Assembly: GCA_022393335.1 (NCBI GenBank)
Contig: JAJEKB010021020.1
Span: 155,816 to 219,815 of the forward strand
Direction: 5' to 3'
DNA length: 64,000 nt
Source: Macrotrachela quadricornifera
Taxonomy: Eukaryota; Rotifera; Eurotatoria; Philodinida; Philodinidae
The stretch's first letter is position 1, and every line of letters starts with the position of its first letter. Both the position numbers and the translations under genes were made by a program. Below the pieces are notes generated by a model. It searched no databases, was not told the DNA's origin, and was given only the letters and a program-made list of their open reading frames with translations. Shown in pieces: positions 49,559 to 61,589 of the stretch.

Positions 49559-51315
49559 ATTAACCAATTAAACATAATAGAAATGAATAATTTCGAATGT
49601 AAAAATTATAAATGTTAAACATATGTTCAATATTAATTATAGAGAATAGAGTTGCATCTCTCATTTATCAAAATGATTGTTTTTATTATCGAAATTACAA
49701 AAAAGGACTATTACACAAAATGTTTAAAACTTTTTTAATAAAGATAGTTAGAGACCTGTGATTTTTACCATACGAAAAAGAAGATTGAGAGATGAAAATT
49801 TATGTAAAAATAAAAATCTTTTGAAATGATTCTAGGCAAATTCTAGTGAACCGAAGCTGCGAAGAAAAACAATTGTTGTACAAAAATATGTTTGTTCTTA
49901 AACAGAATTCTCTCACTATCTAGCTTTACCTTCCTAGAAATTGTTTATAAATCCTATGGAAAAAAATTTTCGTTTTTATCTGAGTTTTCGTAGCCAGACT
50001 TCCGCTTTCGAATGATGAAAACCGCAAGTCTCTAATTTTCTTTGTTAAAAAATGATAAGCATTTTGATAAATAACGTTTTTTTAAACTTTCGATAATAGT
50101 TAAATTATCGAGATTGAAGAAGATGAGTCATTTTTTGATTGAATAATTAGAATTATATATGTTTATGAGACTTTAATCTCTATAAACTCAATTTAATACA
50201 TTTGTTTTACAATGAATTTTTCAGTCTTTTCATATCGATCTTTAAGATTCTCTACTATTTATGAACTCAATGAAATAGCTTTGAAACAATCTTCTCCAAG
50301 TTAACGTCACTTAATAGGACTCTATCAGATACTTCTCAAATCAATGAAATCATGTCATATATGTTGGAATTCTTGCTTTGATAATTCGACAAAATCAAAT
50401 ACAAGTCCGGTTGATAAGAATTCTTATCATGAATATTCAACCAATTGCTTTAATGAACTAAATGACTAATAATTAATTAATGTAGTAATCTTATCTTTAT
50501 CGTTATAACACAATTTCTAGATACAAAACTATACGTTGACCAATTTGATTAACTCAGTTCAATCGTAAATAAAAAATAAGGAACAAAAAAACAAGTCTGA
50601 AAAAATCTGTAGCTATGTTTAAACGTCACTTTTCAATTTCAATGTGAGTTTGAAAGAAGAATAAATTCCCACTACTATTTGAATCCTATTAATTCAAATA
50701 CCTACAACTTACGAAAATCTTGAAGAAAATAAATACATCCATTGATTGAATTGAATTGGAAAAAAGAGAGCTTTATTTCACATAATAGTTGTGGATTAGA
50801 CAATATACTAATAAATTTCGGTTATATGGAATTGGACAATTAGAAGTTTGCTGTCTCAATTACAACGGATACTGGATATTACTGTCGATTTTCTACAGTT
50901 ATTGAAATTTATTGAGAATCACAAAAATATCAATTATTAGTGGATATTCTATTCTCGATATTCTAATAGAATATATGTTAGCTTATAAGAGTAGCTATCA
51001 CTATGAACAGACATAATCTAGAAACTAACTATACGCAAGGAGTCTATCACCTATTTTATGTCGAACGTTGTTTTTTTTCAAAAACTGACTTTATCTTCTC
51101 AAAGATGATCTTTCGAGTGATATATAGTCACTTTTGAATCCCAGAACTGCGTTCCGAAACACAAAAGTTATGTCTCTCTTCTAAGATCACGATTCCCTAT
51201 TAAAGGTTTACACGACATAATATTTTCGCAATCTGTGACTTTCCTTGTCTAGCACTGCGACTTCAAGATTTTTTTGTTATGTGATGTATTTGTTCAACAT
51301 GCGAGCAGGCACGAG
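49559..51315. other. Intergenic, no gene seen
   Basis: AT-rich, no motif-bearing open frame, ends at the old inverted-repeat element. Confidence 0.5.
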
Positions 51316-52765
51316 CCAAAACCAAAACCAAACTCAAAACATTTGGGTTTTGGGTCTTGGATCTTCTTTTAAACCATGATACTAATCATTATAGTAAAGC
51401 AATTCAATTAGTTAATGAGATCTCTTAAGTCCTCCCCTCACTCAAAAATGGATCTCAGCCCACGAACGTTCAAATGAGTGGAAATTTGGAACATATGTTG
51501 AAGTTGAATTGGGGAGGCTGTGGTAAGATTTTCAGTTCGATCTACTGACATTTGACAGAGATATGAAATAAACAAGGGTCAAAAAAAGCTCATTTTGTTG
51601 CAAAGATCTCCCAGTCCCGGCTCTGTTAGTATATTTAAATTTATTTTTCGTTTGAAACAGCATTTTAGGATGCAGGGACCACAAAGTCCTTTTTCAATTC
51701 CTACTTTTTTTCGCGGAAAAAGGAGATCACAAGTTTAATGACTCAAAAACTGCGTCAAAAATGGGTGTCCAGTCACAAAAAAGAGATTAACGAAAATTAT
51801 AGAAAATTTTGGTCAAAATCGAGGTACTGAAGAAAAAAATAATGTTGTTTCTGAAAGATTTGAAGACGGGCTACTTTTCTATGGATTTATCTCAATTTTG
51901 AAATTTCTAGCGAAAATTGACTTTGTTTTTGAGAGGAGCTTTAGAATGCTAAAATTTTACAATTATTTTTTAGTATATTTGTCTCATAAAATCTATTTTA
52001 TCGTATTAATTGAAAGTCGTTAGTATGAACGAAAATATTTTTTGTTTGCATATTATTGGATCAACGATGATGACGAAAAAAGGTGACTTAAATAACATGA
52101 TAAATATAAATTCACAAAGTTTCAAAGAATTGTAAACTGAATATGAAAAGACGATAATTAAGTTTAGATGTAAGTTTTGGATCGCAGATATGATTCGTAG
52201 AAATATTTATGCGCAACAACGTCGGTGAATCGAAATTGTATCATTATTCTAAAAGTGACCCCTAACATGACAGTTCTGGAAATAAAATAGGTCTATCGAT
52301 CATTTATTGAGACTAAAAATGTTCAGAATTGGAATAAGAATTGTTCTGAAATTGGTCTGAAACATGATTAATGCTTTTAGTTTTTTAAAAAATCAAAGTT
52401 AAAATAGTTAGGGCATAGGATAATGCAAAATTCATAGACTCAAGATTCCGTTTATTGAAAGAATTCTTCGACGATGAGAATTCTGAATCACAAGATCAGT
52501 TTTCGAAATTCATTGAGTAGCAAGTTTCATCAGAGATAGACTTTTACTCACTATTGCCTGTTCAAAATAAGCTATTTTTTGAGATATATGAAAGAAGATC
52601 CTTTTTAATCTAACTGATTAGTGCACATACCTCTGTGTTTTATCTTTACTGTAGTGAAGATGAATCTTGCTTAAATTTGGTTAGCTAGATGCATACTTGT
52701 CTCAATCAATCAGATTTCAACAAAGATTTTGTTCACTATTCTCAGCTCAAAATATGGTATTCTTA

Positions 52766-52773
52766 GTATCTAC
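52766..52773 (+). repeat. 8-bp target-site duplication, left copy
   Basis: GTATCTAC directly before the hAT element; an identical copy follows the element at 54206-54213. Confidence 0.9.
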
Positions 52774-54205
52774 CAGAGATGTCGGCGGATCGACCCGACC
52801 CGTAACCCGCCCGCGGGTTGGACCACCGACGGGTTACGGGTTCACGGGCCGGATTTATCACTACATGCATAACCCGCGGATTGACCCGTTTACAAAAATT
52901 TCGCTCGTCATTTCTTTTCATTTTGGATTTTTCATTCTACATATATTTCTAGTACTTTTTGATTCTATTCTTTGTTTCTCTGCTATTTTAGTTGTTTTTA
53001 TTACATTTCTTTCGTTCTTTCCGATTTGCCGTCTTTTCTTCAAGGCCATTAGCTCATCTTTCATCTGTTTATTCATCCAATTGTTTTGAGGCATGAACAC
53101 GTATACATATCCGTCCTTTTCTTCCAGTTTGATGTTAAATATGGTGGATTATATCGACGCTTTCCCTTCGTCGTTATTATCCTGATCTTGCATCCTGTAT
53201 TTGTAGTATATGTATGGACATATACTTTGAATTGATTGTTGTTAACTTACTCAGGTCAAAAAGTCAGACGTCAAATCCTATTAGATCAAATGAAGCCGTA
53301 CGAATAATCGTAGTCTTTGAAGTCTTACACTATGTCATACTATGAGATCTTACTTTTGCGCAAGAAACTAGTGTAAGATTCTTAAAAGATCGTATCTAAG
53401 AGTAAGATCGTTCATAGGTCTTACAATACGACTTACTGTAAGATTTCAGAGACTACGATTTCTGGTAAGATTTTTCATTTGATCATATCGGATCAAATAT
53501 GATCAGATATATGATTCGTGTAACGTTGTACATCAGATATTTCGACTTGGGTAAATTTGATTTAAATTTTGCAATATCTAGGTGAACAATTCCGATGTTG
53601 CATCCGATAGGATCCTGTAGGAAGCAACCATTCGACAGAACCCTACAAGATTCCTGGTGTCGGAATTGCGTTGGATTCAGTCTGGAAAGTGTCATTTGTT
53701 GCAAATTTTTTGAGCAGTGATTTGAGCACTACTTAAGTTTGGTCTTTAACATTTATTAGATCCGCCTATCGGAAACTAACGAATTCAATATAGGATTCGA
53801 TCGAGTCACAACACGTCGGAATCTGATATGATTCTGTCACCGGGATTTTATAGGATCCGATGTTATTTTGTCGCATTCAATATCGAATCCGATCGGATCC
53901 GACGCTTGGATTAGTCCATCTGGGTATGTATGTATATGTATAGAGGAAAGAGTAATAATCTATTTATAAACGACTCAGTTTTACGAAATATCAGGAAAAC
54001 AAATATGTTAATAAACTAAAAGGATTATCATCAAATAACTACTAATAAAATTTGTATTAACCCGCGGGTTGTCCGCAGGTAAACCGTCAGAGATCAACCC
54101 GCGGGCCGAGTCACGGGTCAAAAAAAAATCAATCAACTCGTCAAATGGGCCGGGTTCGAACATAGACGGGTCGGGTCAAAAAAAAACCTGTCACCGACAT
54201 CTCTG
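52774..54205. mobile_element. Non-autonomous hAT-superfamily DNA transposon (1432 bp)
   Basis: The ends are perfect inverted CAGAGATGTCGG and CCGACATCTCTG, flanked by an identical 8-bp duplication GTATCTAC; 8 bp and a CAGRG-type terminus are diagnostic of hAT. Just inside both ends are many GC-rich copies of ACCCG and ACCCGCGGGTT in both orientations (52790-52890 and 54058-54170), with GACCCGACCCG matched in both ends; such subterminal arrays are usual transposase-binding regions in hAT elements. The centre is AT-rich with TAAGATC and GATCCGA motif clusters. No transposase-like frame is present (the longest open frames lack BED finger or DDE motifs), so it relies on another element's transposase. 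Identical duplication suggests fairly recent insertion. Confidence 0.92.
53330..53500. repeat. TAAGATC / GATCTTA motif cluster inside the hAT element
   Basis: GAGATCTTAC, GTGTAAGATTC, AAAGATCG, AGTAAGATCG, GGTCTTACA, TGTAAGATTT and GGTAAGATTT occur within 170 nt, resembling the cluster at 21945-22165. Confidence 0.45.
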
Positions 54206-54213
54206 GTATCTAC
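54206..54213 (+). repeat. 8-bp target-site duplication, right copy
   Basis: GTATCTAC directly after the hAT terminus CCGACATCTCTG, identical to the left copy. Confidence 0.9.
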
Positions 54214-54570
54214 CAATGATTTGGAAAGGAGACTTCTTCATATGACGCAAATAATAGTATTTTTAGGACAAATATTAGTCGGCAAAGCTCTTTTTCGAAC
54301 AGAAATCTACGATCCATGAATTTTGCACTCTACTATCACCTAACTATTTTTGTCTTTGATTTTTTATAAGTTAGAGCATTAATTAAATTACAGACCAATT
54401 TTATGTTAATTCTAATCTCAATAGATGATAGTGATACCTTTTCTTCTCTAATTATATTATGCAAAGCTTCATTAACTAATAAAATTATTCTTCGTATCAC
54501 AATAGAAGAGAATACTCAAGACCCCAAACCCAAAGACAAAATCCAAAAGTTTGAGGGTGAGGGTGGATGT

Positions 54571-57270
54571 GGGTGTACACAGAGTTGGTGAGGATGAAGA
54601 TGCAAAGGAGATTGTAGTTGTATTCTCAAGAAACACAACGTTACTATAACAGTACGAAGGAGGTTGACATTATTTCTAAAGGGACGTTGTATTTCTTTTC
54701 TATGATACTGATATGTGTGAATCTGTGCTTTATTCTAAAAATAAGTAATGAATATTATTATGGGTTTTTATGTGTTTAGATTTAGAAGCTTAAGATTTTC
54801 TTTAGGGAAAAGCTTTTGTTTTTTCGTGAAAGGTTTCAACCAATTTTCGTAGATTCTGCTTAACCAATCATGAGTTTCTAAGAAAAATCATATACTAAAA
54901 TTTTTCTGCACTTTCTCAATTTCATATGAGTTATACATGTACTCAAAAATATTAACATAACACTCAAAATTATTTGTATCCATTCAAAATCTATAATTTA
55001 GTATAGGTGAACTCTTTAAAACTTTCTTAATATCTAATATCCACATGATGTCTACAATGATTTTGAAAATTGTACATGAAAAAATGTGAAATATTACATG
55101 GCTGGAAGAAATAAACAAAGCTTATATTTAATTTCTTTTTAACTGAAAAACAATTAATAAAAATCGGAAAACAGAATCTATTAAATCATATACGTTTTCA
55201 TTTAATCAAGAGCGCCTTGAAATTTGTATTAGAATTATCTACACTATGAATTCTAGAAGAGTCGACTGCTAAATCATATTCATCTGGTTCGGTAGACATT
55301 TTTCCAAACATTCTGAATTGTGCAGTGGTAAGATTTCTGAAAACACTGCAAAATGTTCTGATATTTTACAATCTTTATTCACTCAATATCACTTCGCTTT
55401 CAATACATGTGCAAAAGATTCAAGTTCTAATATTAAAATTGGATTTGAAAAAAATGCTTGAACTAAAAATTGTCACAAGAAAATCAAAAAATCGTGCCAA
55501 TATCAGTCAATTGATACTCACTCGGTATTCACTCAAAACCATAAGAAGCCATTTTTGACGGCAAATCCTTAAAGTTTGACTAAAAGTAATTGAGATTTGG
55601 AAATTTTGAATGCGATGTTAACAATTAATTTTCATGATTTCTACTAATTACCTATCGACTGATATTGATGCGCATCTAATTTCCGTTTATTTTTTAAGAA
55701 TACAGATGTCACATAATTAAGTAGTTACTTATCTAAAACCAAAGCAAGAAACTACTCCAGCAAATAAATACATCGATAAAATAACATCAAATATTCTTGA
55801 TTTAAAGTTGTTAAAAATTTTTTGCTTTGTATGAAAAAAGACATTCATTTTAGCTTAAAAATGAAGTATTTTGAACAGTTTTTTGACGTAGAAACGGTTA
55901 CAATTGTGATTATTTTCTATTGTTTTCATATATTTTTCACAAATGTAATAAATTTATGCAAATATGTTATAATGATGGGAAAATAACTTTATGTTGAATG
56001 CTCCTACCGATCTCCTGTCATCATTTTATCATAATATTTTGTCTATACTTATACTAATTCAGACAACATCTAAAATTTATGCAGTTAAAATACACAAAAC
56101 GAGAAACAAATATAATAATAGAAGTAAATCTAATATCATCGAAATATTTTTTATTCGCTTTAATCACTATAATAAAATAAAAGATAAGAAACTATGTGTC
56201 TATTTCATTCAGTTTTGGTCTTTGATAGGTAACTTTTTCTGTAACTTGACTAGTCTTCCCACACCGGAGGGTCCTTTGATTTTACTTAAAATAAATCAAA
56301 GAACATCAGCTTCAATGAGTTTCCTGAGAAAAAACCTATAGTTTCATATAGTTCAATTTTTTCGTATTATTAAATCACAGTTGTTATTGTCTACTGGAAA
56401 AATACAAAGACTGAAGTGGATATAGGTTTTTTTTATGCATCACGAATAAGATTGGATTTCGAATTCAATAGACAAAAGAATATATACCAAAAACAATGTC
56501 GAATCTCTAAACAAGCAATACTATGTTTTAAAAAGCCTTAACGCTCTTCGAAATATATAAAACAATAAAACTTTCTACTTCAACAAATAGAATAAATAAA
56601 GCAACAAATGATTATGTACTAGAAACAATGAAATAAAATTATTGAAAGTCCTTTTACATACTAGTAAAGTTGAGAAAAATATAAGTTTGCACAAATTTCG
56701 TTCACTTTTAATAAAATGAGACTTTGTTCTTTCGAATTATTTTAGCTTCAAGGCTCTGAACAGACTGAAATTGATAAGGAAAGTGAATCGTCAAATTTAG
56801 AAAAGCAAAGACGAATAGATTAGAAGAATAGTCTAAGAGAAGAATACTAACAGAGCATGAGAACACTCCAATAATAGCGCATGAAAAAAAGAGGAGAACG
56901 ACAAAAAGATAATATGTTGTCCAACTGTAAATAGAAGACAGATAACCGTCGAGATTTGAGTTTCAAGTACATATGAATACTTGTAGAAAATTATTTCTAT
57001 TAGTGCGTGACAAATGAGAAATGTTTCCAGATTCTCGACTTATAAAAGACAACTGAATAGCAATGTTACACATGATTAGAATACTGTTTTGGTTCCACGA
57101 AAACATCTTCTGGAATCAATGAAAAGGATATGGATTGTTCCATCGCTTCTAATATGAGAATACATTTTTTAATCATACATCTTGAAAAGAAATATTTTCT
57201 CTTTTATTGCATATATTCAGAAATACATTACAATCTTGAATAATCAAAATTTATTAATAGAAAAGATCCA
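54571..57270. other. Intergenic, no supported gene
   Basis: A minus-strand frame ending at about 55197 (MFGKMSTEPDEYDLAVDSS...) looks protein-like over some 37 codons but has no context, so it is not called. The 116-codon frame at 55991-56341 has no motif. Confidence 0.45.
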
Positions 57271-58005
57271 CCCAGTCAAACGTAAGTCTGAAAAACGCAT
57301 ATAAATGTAATATCATCATTATGTGTACGCACATGCATCATTATGATATAACATGCGCGTGTACATGTGCATAAAATCTAACTAAGGATGAAAAATAGAT
57401 TTTTTCAATCAGAATCAGTTTCATATTAAAAAAAATCAGTTTAATCAAAAATATCAGAAAAATAAAAAAAGATATAGTTATAAGAAAATCGTGCCAATTT
57501 TTATAGAAAATAAATAAATACGCTTCGATAGAAAAATAAAATTCTTCCAAAAAGCGGCATGTAGAATATAAAGTAGTAATAGTTCGTATGTCAACGCAGA
57601 ATCGATTCAGTCTTAGCTTTCATAAATATACTTCTTTTATGTTGACACACAGAACTTAGAGAATATCTCACTATTTTGGAAGCCCACGTAGATAACGTTT
57701 TAGCATTTTCATACAAGACGTATGTTTTGTATGAATATGCGAGAGAAGTGCATGTGAGTATTTGCATGAGTAGATTTCATACACAATCCCGCATATTTTA
57801 CTAAAAAATTTCAAAATTTGTGTTTCAATCCATATACTTACAAAATGCAACTCTACACGTGTGTTGATGTCTCGTATTTACACGTAAAAAACGAAAATAT
57901 TGGATATAACTTGCATGATAAAGCATGGCCTACGGGGATTTAAAAAAATTTTGCATATCGATGAATGTTTTAAGAATTTTTTGCAAATACACGCGTTTGA
58001 CTGGG
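57271..58005. repeat. Candidate small element bounded by 12-bp inverted repeats
   Basis: CCCAGTCAAACG at 57271-57282 and its exact reverse complement at 57994-58005 bound 735 bp rich in ACGTGTA-like words. A similar end, CTGGGTG, occurs at 58630-58636. No target duplication found and the repeats hardly extend inward, so this may be chance. Confidence 0.3.
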
Positions 58006-61000
58006 CAATTCTAACTGATTTCAAGTTTAGAGTCGGGTCGTTTCTATTAAAATGTTTTGGTTATAAATGATTGCAATGCATCTATCAATATATAGTTCAA
58101 AGAGTATCATCATTACCGATAAAAATTAAAAAGATATTTTTTATTTCAAACAAAAAAAATTTGTGCAAATTATTTTGCAAACAGCTGTACCATTTAATAA
58201 TAAACAAAGTATTTACAGTGGAGTATTAGACAAAATTGGAATTGATCGTTTTTTAATGAACGATACGGCTATCTCAATCATTAGAGAATCTAAAGTTGTT
58301 CAAAGAAAATTTCATTCTAATGTATACCAAACAAACAAGATGCGCCAGATTTAGTTCAGTAAAAAGTTATGTATGAAAAAAGTTTAAACAAGGTTTCTTA
58401 TCCTACTTGATGTTGCAGTATTAATACATTTAATAGTATTTTGTAAAATTTTTACCCAGTTCGACAAATATCGGAAAGGTGACTTTCCTATAGATAAAAA
58501 AAAAGTAGATTGGTCAGGATTTTTCTTTTCAAACTTATTTATCTTGAAGAAAAAAAAATGTTTTTCGTGCGTTACAATGTGTGCATACTTTTACACGTAA
58601 AATCATCTCATTTTCTGCCTTTTTTTTGGCTGGGTGAATGAAAAATAAAAATATTGAATTTTATTGCCACACTCCTTCTCTATCCTGAGGTAAGCGTTGG
58701 CGGAAACATGATTCGATGTGTTGATCAACGGTGATGACTGATTTCATTCTTTTTTTTTCTTCTGTCGATGGCGGCGATGGTGGCTACGAAAAATTCAAGC
58801 GTCGGTTGGAAAGTTTTAATTTTGTTTTTGCTGTCACTGGCGGGGGCTGTAAATTGTCGGTGTCTTTTTTAAAGTTTTCTTATTACTGAAAAATCTCCAA
58901 ATAGAAAGCAGAGAAAATGATACAAGAAAGTTCCCTGATAAGAAACTATGGTCCATTTGAGAATTAAATAGTTGGGAACACTTTTTGAATAACTGTAAAA
59001 TAAAACGAGAGAAAGAATTAAGATTTTCGATGCTATCTAAAGTTGCCATTAATTCATCTTTGTATTAAGTTGATGAAAGATTTCAGTTAGTTTTCTTTTT
59101 AGATATAGCATGAGTTTTGAATATAAGCTTAACGTGCTTCGAAAACAATATATTTTCTTAAGTGTAGTATAATGGACAAATAGTTTAACATCATTTGTAT
59201 CGCTGCACACAAAGTTGAAACACAAAGTTATTTATCTTTATAAAATAATGACTTGCTCCTACTATTGGATTTCATTTCGATTCTTTACTATTGAATTTAT
59301 CTGCATTTTGTTTCTTATCGACTGAAGTTATTCTCTTGCTGCTTGTTTTGAGTGAGCGTGAATCTTGTAATATTAGTTTAAAACGAAACAAGAGCTAATA
59401 CTCGTATATCAAGATAGGCGAATATAAATTGAAAAGTAGTTTGACTCAAGAGAAAATATACTAAGTTTATACATACAATAAGATACACTGCTTCTGTAAT
59501 AGAACTGTAATAAGTGAAACTATTTCAATTCGCACTATGACATAACAGATCATCAATTGAACTAACTGAAAATATTAATTCAATACACAATTCTTTAATG
59601 ATTTTTTTAGTAGAAAAGAAACGTTGAAAGTAGCTGAAAACTTGTAGAAAGAAATATTTATTACATAGTCAGATTTTGAGAAAATTTGATGAATAGATTC
59701 CAATAAAAATTTTATATTTTTGGTTTGCAAATAGTCATTGATCTTGGCCTTTCGTGGGGTAATAGAGGAGAAGTTAAACTATATATTCATTATGATATAG
59801 TTGAAGAAGCATATTGTTTTTGAAGCGGGTTTAGTTCATCTCTAAAATCCATGATGTATCTAAGACGAAAATTAACTAAAATTTTTCATCAACTTAGTAA
59901 AAAGATAAAGCAGTATCAATTTTGATCACTATATCCAATGATGCTAACGCTTTTCATAAAATATGCATTAACAAAACAGGAACTGAGTAACATTTGTCCA
60001 AAATTCCAGATTTTTAATCAATTGCAATAATATTTATTTCTAGATCATTGAGAACAGTAATAACGTCAGATAGAGTGATCAAAATTGATCAGGATCATAG
60101 ATTGTAAGTGTCACAAGCAATCTATCTTTGTAGTAGGAAAATTTGGTGCATTCGTAATCTGATTTAGGTTCCTTCTAAAGAGGAATAAATAAGATTTGGC
60201 TATTGCTTAAACTTTTCAACATATTAGTGTTTAGTTTCGAGTCTCAGTTTGAAGAACTCGTTTTTTTCACTAAGTGCTAAGATTTAAACACAAACCGCCT
60301 TAAGTTCTCTCAAAATTAGCCAATCTTTCACTAAAAACATCAATATGAACATTTTCATGAAACAAAGCAGAAATTCGAGTATAGTGGATATCATTGACAT
60401 GACGTTTATTGAACGTTGCTATTACTTTATATCCAATGTTTTTTTATAAAAAAATGCATGGTTTGAGGATCTCAAAAATTATATAAAAATTTGTTAGGTT
60501 CTTGAAAACAACTGTATAACAGAAGAAGCACAACAAACAGCATGTAAAATATTTCAAAAATAATTGATTTCAGCGATTACAATAAGTCTCTTTCGTTTTC
60601 TAAGATATTTAATAACATTATGAAATAAAAGATTTAGTACGAATATAGTTTGCTCTATCGATTGCTATATTTTGAAAATCATTGTTTTTGACAGTCCGTA
60701 TTTCGAATCAAAACGAACAAATCTTTGAAGTATTAGAAGACATTTCTCAAAGGTTGTAAAAATTGACCGTCTAAATAACTTTATAGACACTTTTCAACGA
60801 GTAAACTTATTTGAAAAACTATACTCTCTAGATCTTTCGTCTAATCTTATACCGAAGTCCTTGTCATTTGTGTTCATCACGGTCTTTGTAACGGGTGGAG
60901 GAACTATTTTATGCGCTGTATACGTTCATACTCATTAACAATCGTATTTCGTAAACTAAGTCATGTCCACGTATTTTATAGGGATTGTTCGTTGTGTAAT

Positions 61001-61273
61001 GATCATTGATTTATATCGACAGATTGCTCAAAGAATCAACAGCAGCCTTTTAGTTCTAATTATAATCATAAATAATCATTCATTTCGAATTTCTAGGATT
61101 TAAATGGATCAATATTTAATAAGTATTATTTGTCTCTATATTTGTATCTGTATATGAGCAAGAAAATATCCTTTGTAACAAAACTGACATAAATTACTTT
61201 CTTTTATTTAGATTTGTCATTCATATTATCACTAATCATTTTTTATTAGTATTTATTTTGGTTTTCAGACATA
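58006..61273. other. Intergenic, no gene seen
   Basis: AT-rich with one GC-richer patch at about 58680-58860; no frame carries recognisable motifs. The last bases (TTTTCAG then ACATAATG) suggest an acceptor just before the ubiquitin-like ATG, so an upstream non-coding exon may exist. Confidence 0.45.
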
Positions 61274-61589
61274 ATGCAAATATCTATCCGTACGTTCGAG
61301 GGAAAAGAGATAAAATTAGAAGTTCAACCAAATGACATAATTCGAAAAGTCAAGACAATGATACAAGAGAAAGAAGGTATTCGAATAGATTTACAACGAC
61401 TAAATTTTGCGGATAAACATCTTGAAAATGGTCGAACGCTATCCAGTTATGAAATTCATGAAGATTCGGTTCTTTATCTTATATTACGTAAGTATTTCAG
61501 ACAGTTAATATTTATTAAAATAATACTAAGAAACATGTTCTATTTTAAACTGATCTGTGAGTCTTTTCATGTGACTAATTTCAGGTTAA
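61274..61589 (+). CDS. Divergent ubiquitin-like protein lacking the C-terminal tail
   Basis: Exon 1 61274-61487 (donor TTAC|GTAAGT) and a possible exon 2 beginning at 61585 after a TTTCAG acceptor give CGT then TAA: 72 residues ending LILR. The sequence aligns with ubiquitin without gaps: MQI start, GKEIKLEV, KEGI at 33-36, QRLNFA at 41-46, NGRTLSSYEI at 52-61. Lys11, 27, 33 and 48 are kept; positions 6, 29 and 63 are Arg, Met and Glu. Ile44, centre of the hydrophobic patch bound by most ubiquitin readers, is Asn, and Leu8 is Phe. If exon 2 is right, the LRGG tail needed for conjugation is absent. Without splicing the frame continues to 61606 (110 residues) with an unrelated tail. Another downstream exon remains possible. 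Confidence 0.72.

Larger units (their letters stand above)
51316..54570. mobile_element. Old long-inverted-repeat DNA element, interrupted by a hAT insertion
   Basis: The left part (about 51316-52620) and the right part (about 54214-54570) contain inverted, diverged matches. The outer pair is TTTGGGTTTTGGGTCTTGG (51340s) against the complement of CAAGACCCCAAACCCAAA (54518-54535). The best inner pair is 52354-52460 against 54300-54396 in reverse, sharing AAAAATCAAAG, AAAATAGTTAGG and TGCAAAATTCAT. Between them sits the 1432-bp hAT element. A diverged relative of the left arm lies at about 63020-63350. No transposase frame remains. Limits are approximate and no target duplication was recognised. 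Confidence 0.55.

Noticed and set aside
52697..53089. 130-codon frame crossing the left end of the hAT element
   Set aside because: Spans the insertion boundary and translates the GC-rich terminal repeats; not a gene.
54552..54575. G-rich GGGTGAGGGTGGATGTGGGTG tract as telomere repeat
   Set aside because: Only one TGTGGG-like unit, no array; it lies at the end of the old inverted-repeat element.
55991..56341. 116-codon frame
   Set aside because: Lys/Asn/Ile composition as expected from random AT-rich DNA and no motif.
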